Below, in pieces: positions 7,968 through 12,019 of a stretch of DNA of 12,019 nucleotides. The position numbers and the translations under genes were made by a program. Location: contig JAIJUV010000071.1 in NCBI GenBank assembly GCA_022732315.1, forward strand, positions 1 through 12,019, written 5' to 3'. The notes under the pieces were generated by a model, which was given only the letters and a program-made list of their open reading frames with translations, was not told the DNA's origin and made no database searches. Position 1 is the stretch's first letter. Each line of letters starts with the position of its first letter. The stretch comes from Prevotella sp. Its GTDB lineage: Bacteria > Bacteroidota > Bacteroidia > Bacteroidales > Bacteroidaceae.

Positions 7968-7999
7968 TTTGCGTATTTTGCGATTTTGTTGTATTTTTG
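7968..7999 (+). promoter_or_regulatory. Bacteroidota-type promoter for the 216-residue protein gene
   Basis: TTTG at 7968-7971 and TATTTTTG at 7992-7999, 20 bp apart, fit the primary sigma factor consensus TTTG-N19-21-TAnnTTTG. The predicted transcript starts near 8006, leaving a leader of roughly 35 nt before the ATG at 8040. Other TTTG copies at 7977 and 7985 are too close to serve as -33. Confidence 0.75.
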
Positions 8000-8039
8000 C
8001 AGAACATTTTAGAACTTTAAAGAAAAATAAGAAAAAAGA

Positions 8040-8690
8040 ATGGGTATATTTGCAAAACTGTTCGGCAGCAAAGCCGACGATAAGAAAGTGGGCGGCATGG
8101 AAGACTACATGACTCTGGTCAGTGTATATTTCCAGGCTGCATTAGCTTCACAATTAGGTATCACCAACCTGGCCATGCTGCCGGAGTTGCGTGTCTTCAA
8201 GACGAGTTTCCATGTGCCAACCGTCAACAACCGTCTGGGCATCGGAGAGAAGGCGCACGTAAGAAAGATGATGCGCGACATCTACGGCACCGACGAGAGC
8301 TGGTTCAAGGAGATTGATTCCAGCATCCGCAAGAACTGCCAGAAGCTGCAGGATGTGAATGTTTATCTCAAGCAGTTCCAAACCTTCAGCCAGGACCTCA
8401 TGATGCTCATCGGCAACCTCATGAAGTTCAAGCTCCGTCTGCCTAGCTTCATGAAGAACACCTTGTATAAGATGACTGCTCAGACCGTGGACGATATCTT
8501 CAATAAGAACGACTTCTCTGATGCCAGTGCCCTGAAGACCGTGGTAACGCTCCGACAGCTCAACAGCCACCTCAAGTTCAGCCAGCAGTGGGTTACAGAC
8601 TTCGCTTTCCAGGTGATGATGTTGGCCAAGAAAGAACCACGTCCATCCGACGAACAGGTGGAAAAGGCGAAGCAAAAGATGGGAAAGTAG
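8040..8690 (+). CDS. Conserved protein of unknown function
   Basis: I do not recognise this 216-residue protein. It has no signal peptide and no clear transmembrane segment, and looks mainly helical and soluble. The N-terminus (M-G-I-F-A-K-L-F-G) is a short amphipathic helix that could touch the membrane, followed by a Lys/Asp/Gly linker and a core from about residue 20 to 200; the C-terminus is strongly charged. It contains several Met/Phe-rich helices and no obvious catalytic motif. The gene has its own promoter on the upstream side, divergent from the polysaccharide block. No hairpin separates it from the downstream cell-division operon 90 bp away, so readthrough is possible. Codon use matches the neighbours and argues for a genuine resident gene. 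Confidence 0.85.
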   Translation: MGIFAKLFGSKADDKKVGGMEDYMTLVSVYFQAALASQLGITNLAMLPELRVFKTSFHVPTVNNRLGIGEKAHVRKMMRDIYGTDESWFKEIDSSIRKNCQKLQDVNVYLKQFQTFSQDLMMLIGNLMKFKLRLPSFMKNTLYKMTAQTVDDIFNKNDFSDASALKTVVTLRQLNSHLKFSQQWVTDFAFQVMMLAKKEPRPSDEQVEKAKQKMGK

Positions 8691-8729
8691 CCAATAATAC
8701 CCCAAAAATATAAAAAAACTTGCAGAATA

Positions 8730-8761
8730 TTTGTTTTATTCAAATTATTCTCTTAAATTTG
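8730..8761 (+). promoter_or_regulatory. Bacteroidota-type promoter for the coiled-coil/zapA/rny operon
   Basis: TTTG at 8730-8733 and TAAATTTG at 8754-8761 are 20 bp apart, a full match to the consensus. The expected transcript start is near 8768, only about 13 nt before the ATG at 8781, so the leader would be very short. Confidence 0.8.
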
Positions 8762-8780
8762 TAGCCAAAAAGAAAATATC

Positions 8781-9074
8781 ATGAGTGCTAGTGAGAAAAC
8801 AATCAATACGTTTGCCACAAGGGTTAGGCAGATGATTCTCAAGTTTGAAGACGTCAAGCATGAGAATGCAGAGCTATATGCCATGGTGGACGAGCGAGAT
8901 GCCAAGATCAAGGAATTGGAGGAGAAGTTGACTCAGGCAAAGCATGATTATGACAGCTTGAAGATGGCGAAGATGATGACGATTTCTGACTCCGACATGG
9001 AGGCTACACAGAAACGAATCGCCAAGCTGATTCGGGATGTCAATAAGTGTATTACGCTACTGAGTGATCAGTAA
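8781..9074 (+). CDS. Small coiled-coil protein upstream of zapA (possible Z-ring partner)
   Basis: A 97-residue cytoplasmic protein. Residues about 25-62 form a heptad-like, Glu/Lys-rich coiled coil (E-N-A-E-L-Y, then K-I-K-E-L-E-E-K-L); the C-terminal third is a second amphipathic helix (R-I-A-K-L-I-R-D-V-N-K-C-I-T-L-L). No catalytic motif is seen. It is the first gene after a strong promoter and lies 14 bp before zapA. Small coiled-coil genes in this position are, as I recall, widespread in Bacteroidota. The size and the pairing with zapA recall E. coli ZapB, a coiled-coil partner of ZapA, but sequence alone does not show homology. The role in division is inferred from context. Confidence 0.85.
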   Translation: MSASEKTINTFATRVRQMILKFEDVKHENAELYAMVDERDAKIKELEEKLTQAKHDYDSLKMAKMMTISDSDMEATQKRIAKLIRDVNKCITLLSDQ

Positions 9075-9088
9075 TAAAATTCGAAACT

Positions 9089-9391
9089 ATGGCAGATCAG
9101 ATGGAAGATAAATTGCAAATCAGATTACATGTATATGATACCGACCTCACGGTAAGAATACCGAGAGAGGATGAAGAGTATTATCGTAAATCGGCTAAGT
9201 TGATCGACGAAATCGTGAACTCCTATTCAAAAATCTTCAAGGGAAGAAAAAGCGATAAGGAGATTCTCTATATGGCGCTCATCGACGTGGCTCTGAGATA
9301 CGAGAAGGAATCAGATAAAAATGATACCCAACCATATAATGATATTCTGAACAAACTGACTGCAGAGATAGAAGATACCTTGGCAAAGTAA
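9089..9391 (+). CDS. zapA: Cell division protein ZapA
   Basis: A 100-residue cytoplasmic protein expected to bind FtsZ and bundle its filaments at the division site. The N-terminal half fits the ZapA globular domain (I-R-L-H-V-Y-D-T-D-L-T-V-R-I-P followed by E-E-Y-Y-R-K-S-A-K-L-I-D). The central stretch D-K-E-I-L-Y-M-A-L-I-D-V-A-L corresponds to the conserved helix that starts the dimer/tetramer coiled coil. Length is typical (about 95-110). The gene is 14 bp after the coiled-coil gene and 48 bp before rny, all on the same strand with no promoter between, so the three are probably one operon. Confidence 0.92.
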   Translation: MADQMEDKLQIRLHVYDTDLTVRIPREDEEYYRKSAKLIDEIVNSYSKIFKGRKSDKEILYMALIDVALRYEKESDKNDTQPYNDILNKLTAEIEDTLAK

Positions 9392-9439
9392 GCAAAGTAA
9401 GATTACTCCGTTAAGAATATTAATAATTATAATATATAT

Positions 9440-10972
9440 ATGGTAACAATAATAGTGGCCCTCGTCACCCTCGTACTGGGTGGGCTTGCAGGGTATTTCA
9501 TTTTCCGTTATGTCATTAAGGGAAAATATAATGAAATGATTGATGCTGCCAATAAAGAGGCAGAAGTAGTTAAAGAGAAAAAACTTCTCGAAGTAAAAGA
9601 GAAGTTCCTCAATAAAAAAGCTGAACTGGAGAAGGAGGTGCAGCAGCGAAACTCACGCATTCAGCAGAGTGAGAACAAGCTGAAGCAGCGTGAAATCTCC
9701 CTGAACCAGCGTCAGGAAGACCTGGGACGCCGCAAGATGGAACTCGACCAGAACCAGCAGCGCATCGACAACGAGAAGAAACTCCTTGCCGTAAAGCAGC
9801 AGGATCTGGAAAAAATGCAGAAGCAGGAGCAAGCTAAGTTGGAGGAACTCTCTGGCTTGAGCGCTGAAGAGGCAAAGAACCGACTCGTAGAGAGCCTGAA
9901 AGACCAGGCTCGCCTGGATGCGGCAAGCTACATCAACGAGATTATGGATGATGCCAAGATGAATGCTAACCAGCAGGCTAAGAAAATCGTTATCCAGACT
10001 ATCCAGCGTGTGGCTACAGAAACAGCCATCGAGAACTCTGTCAGTGTGTTCCACATTGATAATGATGAGGTGAAGGGTCGCATCATCGGTCGTGAAGGTC
10101 GTAACATCCGTGCCCTTGAGGCTGCTACCGGTGTCGAAATCGTGGTAGATGATACTCCTGAGGCTATCGTTATCTCTGCCTTCGACCCAGTGCGCCGTGA
10201 GGTTTGCCGCCTGGCTCTCCATCAGCTCGTAGCCGACGGACGTATCCACCCAGCCCGCATCGAGGAGGTGGTAGCCAAGGTGAAGAAGCAGTTGGACAAC
10301 GAGATTATCGAGACCGGTAAGCGTACAGCCATCGACCTTGGTATCCATGGCTTGCACCCTGAGTTGGTTCGCATCATCGGTAAGATGAAGTATCGTTCTT
10401 CTTATGGTCAGAACCTGCTGCAGCATGCTCGTGAAACCGCTAATCTCTGTGCGGTGATGGCTTCTGAGTTGGGCTTGAACCCAAAGAAGGCAAAGCGTGC
10501 CGGCTTGTTGCATGATATCGGTAAGGTGCCTGATGAGGAGAGCGAGTTGCCACACGCATTGTATGGCGCCAAGATTGCCGAGAAATACAAGGAGAAGCCA
10601 GATATCTGCAATGCCATCGGTGCTCACCACGACGAGATGGAGATGAACACCCTGTTGGCTCCTATCGTTCAGGTATGTGATGCCATCTCTGGTGCCCGTC
10701 CTGGTGCTCGTCGTGAGATTGTGGAGGCATACATCAAGCGTTTGAACGACCTTGAGGCTATTGCCATGAGCTATCCTGGCGTAACCAAGACCTATGCTAT
10801 CCAGGCAGGTCGTGAGCTCCGCGTCATCGTGGGTGCCGACAAGATGAATGACGAGCAGAGCATCAAGCTCTCTGACGAGATTGCTACCAAGATTCAGAAC
10901 GAGATGACCTATCCTGGTCAGGTGAAGATCACCGTGATTCGTGAGACTCGCAGTGTAGCTTACGCTAAGTAA
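9440..10972 (+). CDS. rny: Ribonuclease Y
   Basis: A 510-residue membrane-anchored endoribonuclease that starts mRNA decay. Residues about 3-24 form a single N-terminal transmembrane helix. Residues about 30-165 are a long charged coiled coil rich in Gln, Glu and Lys. A KH RNA-binding domain follows, with I-I-G-R-E-G-R-N-I at about 213-221 (G-x-x-G loop). The HD phosphohydrolase domain has its catalytic pair H358-D359 in L-L-H-D-I-G-K and a second metal-site motif A-H-H-D-E (about 395). Length is typical (about 510-520). The ATG at 9440 is right before the hydrophobic helix. It is the last gene of the zapA operon, followed by a strong terminator. Codon use is strongly biased, consistent with high expression. 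Confidence 0.97.
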   Translation: MVTIIVALVTLVLGGLAGYFIFRYVIKGKYNEMIDAANKEAEVVKEKKLLEVKEKFLNKKAELEKEVQQRNSRIQQSENKLKQREISLNQRQEDLGRRKMELDQNQQRIDNEKKLLAVKQQDLEKMQKQEQAKLEELSGLSAEEAKNRLVESLKDQARLDAASYINEIMDDAKMNANQQAKKIVIQTIQRVATETAIENSVSVFHIDNDEVKGRIIGREGRNIRALEAATGVEIVVDDTPEAIVISAFDPVRREVCRLALHQLVADGRIHPARIEEVVAKVKKQLDNEIIETGKRTAIDLGIHGLHPELVRIIGKMKYRSSYGQNLLQHARETANLCAVMASELGLNPKKAKRAGLLHDIGKVPDEESELPHALYGAKIAEKYKEKPDICNAIGAHHDEMEMNTLLAPIVQVCDAISGARPGARREIVEAYIKRLNDLEAIAMSYPGVTKTYAIQAGRELRVIVGADKMNDEQSIKLSDEIATKIQNEMTYPGQVKITVIRETRSVAYAK

Positions 10973-11061
10973 GAAGGAATCAAGCGATAAAACGCGTTTT
11001 TCATATATTCGAAGTTTAAATTGTCGTTTCTCTCCTTCATAGGATGAGGAATGTATTTGAT

Positions 11062-11095
11062 AAAGTCGCTGTTCTCTAGGGGACAGCGGCTTTTT
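11062..11095 (+). terminator. Intrinsic terminator after rny
   Basis: A 12-bp stem (11063-11074 with 11081-11092, two G:U pairs) with a 6-nt loop, G/C-rich in the middle and followed by T. It lies 90 nt after the rny stop and 47 nt before the next gene, so it ends the zapA-rny operon. Confidence 0.92.
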
Positions 11096-11141
11096 CCTTA
11101 TATAAGATTCATGTACGGCTACATTTATATAATATAATGTG

Positions 11142-11837
11142 ATGAAAGCAGAACAGAAGATTTTAAAGCGATTCAATAAAGGATGCGTGGATTATCACCT
11201 TTTGGAGGATGGTGACCGGATTCTCATTGCCTTGAGCGGCGGAAAGGATTCTCTGGAACTGGTGCGCCTCTTGGCTCAGCGTGCCCGCATCTATAAGCCG
11301 CATATCGAGGTGGAAGCGGCGCATATCATCATGGATAACATTCCTTACGAGACCGACCGTTCTTATCTGCAGGATTTTTGTGCAGAGAATGGCATCCGGC
11401 TCCATATCCTGCACAGTTCTTTTGATGAATCCACCGATCCCCGCAAGACCCGTTGTTTCCTCTGTGCCTGGAACCGCCGCAAGACGCTCTTTGAGTTTGC
11501 GGTAAATAATGGTTTTAACAAGATAGCCTTGGGCCATCACATGGATGATATCCTCGTTACCCTGCTGATGAATATCACCTTCGAGGGTTCTCATTCCACC
11601 ATGCAGCCCAGCTTATCATTAAAGCATTATCCGCTCACCATCATCCGTCCCCTTTGTCTGGTGCATGAGGCGGATATCCGACAGGTGGCAGAAGAGTTGC
11701 ATTTCACTAAGCAGAAGGCGTTGTGTCCTTACGAAGAGACTACCCGCCGCAGTGATATGCAGCAAATCTTCCAGCAGCTGGAACAGCTGAATCCCGAAGC
11801 GCGCTACAGTCTTTGGCGCTCCGTTTTTGCAGAATAG
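11142..11837 (+). CDS. ttcA: TtcA-family tRNA 2-thiocytidine biosynthesis protein
   Basis: A 231-residue cytoplasmic enzyme likely to make 2-thiocytidine at position 32 of some tRNAs, using ATP to adenylate the cytosine. The PP-loop S32-G-G-K-D-S is the ATP-binding signature. C105-x-x-C108 and C195 match the three cysteines that hold the [4Fe-4S] cluster in E. coli TtcA (C122, C125, C213). G-H-H-M-D-D (about residue 130) is also a family motif. The protein is shorter than E. coli TtcA (311), mainly by lacking end extensions. A GTG at 11139 directly before the ATG is possible, but ATG at 11142 is preferred. It stands alone between two terminators. A related thiolase with other tRNA targets cannot be excluded. 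Confidence 0.87.
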   Translation: MKAEQKILKRFNKGCVDYHLLEDGDRILIALSGGKDSLELVRLLAQRARIYKPHIEVEAAHIIMDNIPYETDRSYLQDFCAENGIRLHILHSSFDESTDPRKTRCFLCAWNRRKTLFEFAVNNGFNKIALGHHMDDILVTLLMNITFEGSHSTMQPSLSLKHYPLTIIRPLCLVHEADIRQVAEELHFTKQKALCPYEETTRRSDMQQIFQQLEQLNPEARYSLWRSVFAE

Positions 11838-11863
11838 AATATAGTAGAAAAAGCAATAAAAAA

Positions 11864-11899
11864 AGAAAGTAGTTTCATGGGCACATGAAACTACTTTTT
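11864..11899. terminator. Bidirectional intrinsic terminator
   Basis: A perfect 14-bp inverted repeat (11866-11879 with 11884-11897) and a GGCA loop, with an A-run on the left and a T-run on the right, so it works in both directions. It separates ttcA from the convergent Crp/Fnr-like gene. Confidence 0.93.
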
Positions 11900-11904
11900 G
11901 CTTC

Positions 11905-12019
11905 TTATTTCATGTCATCTGAGTTGAGTATGGTGATGGTCTTGCCCTCAATCCTGATGGCACCCTTCTCCTCGAATTCGGAGAGGCAGCGGAGGAGCGA
12001 GAACTTCTGGATACCGAAG
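11905..12019 (-). CDS. C-terminal end of a Crp/Fnr-family transcription regulator (partial)
   Basis: Only the last 37 codons and the TAA stop are in the window; the 5' part runs off the right edge. The visible peptide reads F-S-L-L-R-C-L-S-E-F-E-E-K-G-A-I as the recognition-helix region, then a short wing and strand (I-R-I-E-G-K-T-I-T-I-L). That pattern (S-x-x-R-x-L-S-x-x-x-x-x-G-x-I then D/G-K-x-I-x-I-L) is the usual end of Crp/Fnr-type winged-helix DNA-binding domains. The effector domain is not visible, so ligand and targets are unknown. Confidence 0.7.
   Translation of the reverse strand, partial: FGIQKFSLLRCLSEFEEKGAIRIEGKTITILNSDDMK

Noticed and set aside
7813..8039. Invertible (phase-variable) promoter as in Bacteroides capsule loci
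   Set aside because: No long flanking inverted repeats and no recombinase gene in the window.
10989..11000. AAAACGCGTTTT palindrome after rny
   Set aside because: A perfect 12-bp palindrome but with no loop, so not a terminator; no second copy was found to suggest an operator. The hairpin at 11062-11095 is the credible terminator.
9653..11176. 507-codon open frame on the minus strand opposite rny
   Set aside because: It is fully antisense to a clear RNase Y gene, its product is Leu/His/Ser-rich with no domain, and it crosses the terminator. Biased codon use in rny explains the lack of stops.
1..12019. Mobile element, toxin-antitoxin, phage-defence or other new multi-gene system
   Set aside because: All full-length genes but one match core or polysaccharide families, codon use is even, and no transposase, integrase, attachment repeat or defence-type domain was seen.

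Overview
The window looks like ordinary chromosome from a member of the Bacteroidota, most likely Prevotella/Segatella. The reasons are A/T-rich leaders with almost no Shine-Dalgarno signal, promoters of the TTTG-N20-TAnnTTTG type, and the Bacteroidota-style gene set (PpiD/SurA-like foldase, BT0820-like HAD phosphatase, a coiled-coil gene ahead of zapA, and rny). The species is inferred from family resemblance only. There is no rRNA, tRNA, transposon, integrase, phage gene or CRISPR array.

Layout. (1) 27-2177 (+): a membrane-anchored periplasmic peptidyl-prolyl isomerase/chaperone, closed by a 16-bp hairpin that can also stop transcripts arriving from the right. (2) 2295-7812 (-): in transcription order, a polyprenyl-phosphate sugar-1-phosphate transferase (7812-6385), glucose-1-phosphate thymidylyltransferase RfbA/RmlA (6304-5429), a Wzc-like polysaccharide co-polymerase/tyrosine kinase (5369-2820), a hairpin, then a small HAD phosphatase (2723-2295). 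(3) A 227-bp divergent intergenic region (7813-8039) with a promoter candidate on each strand. (4) 8040-10972 (+): a conserved protein of unknown function, then a promoter followed by a probable operon of a small coiled-coil protein, zapA and rny (RNase Y), ended by a strong terminator. (5) 11142-11837 (+): a TtcA-like tRNA 2-thiolation enzyme, a bidirectional terminator, and the last 37 codons of a minus-strand gene resembling the C-terminus of a Crp/Fnr-family regulator.

How the genes fit together. The minus-strand block is the initiating and controlling part of an extracellular or capsular polysaccharide pathway: priming of the lipid carrier, supply of a dTDP-sugar precursor, and control of chain length/export by a tyrosine kinase. 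Flippase, polymerase, outer-membrane exporter and the other dTDP-rhamnose genes are not in the window. The plus-strand block joins Z-ring assembly (zapA and its coiled-coil partner candidate) to mRNA decay (rny).

The most distinctive feature is the C-terminal tail of the Wzc-like kinase: twelve consecutive X-Tyr-Gly triplets (16 tyrosines in the last 64 residues) encoded by a degenerate 9-bp tandem repeat. I did not find convincing evidence of a wholly new multi-gene system.
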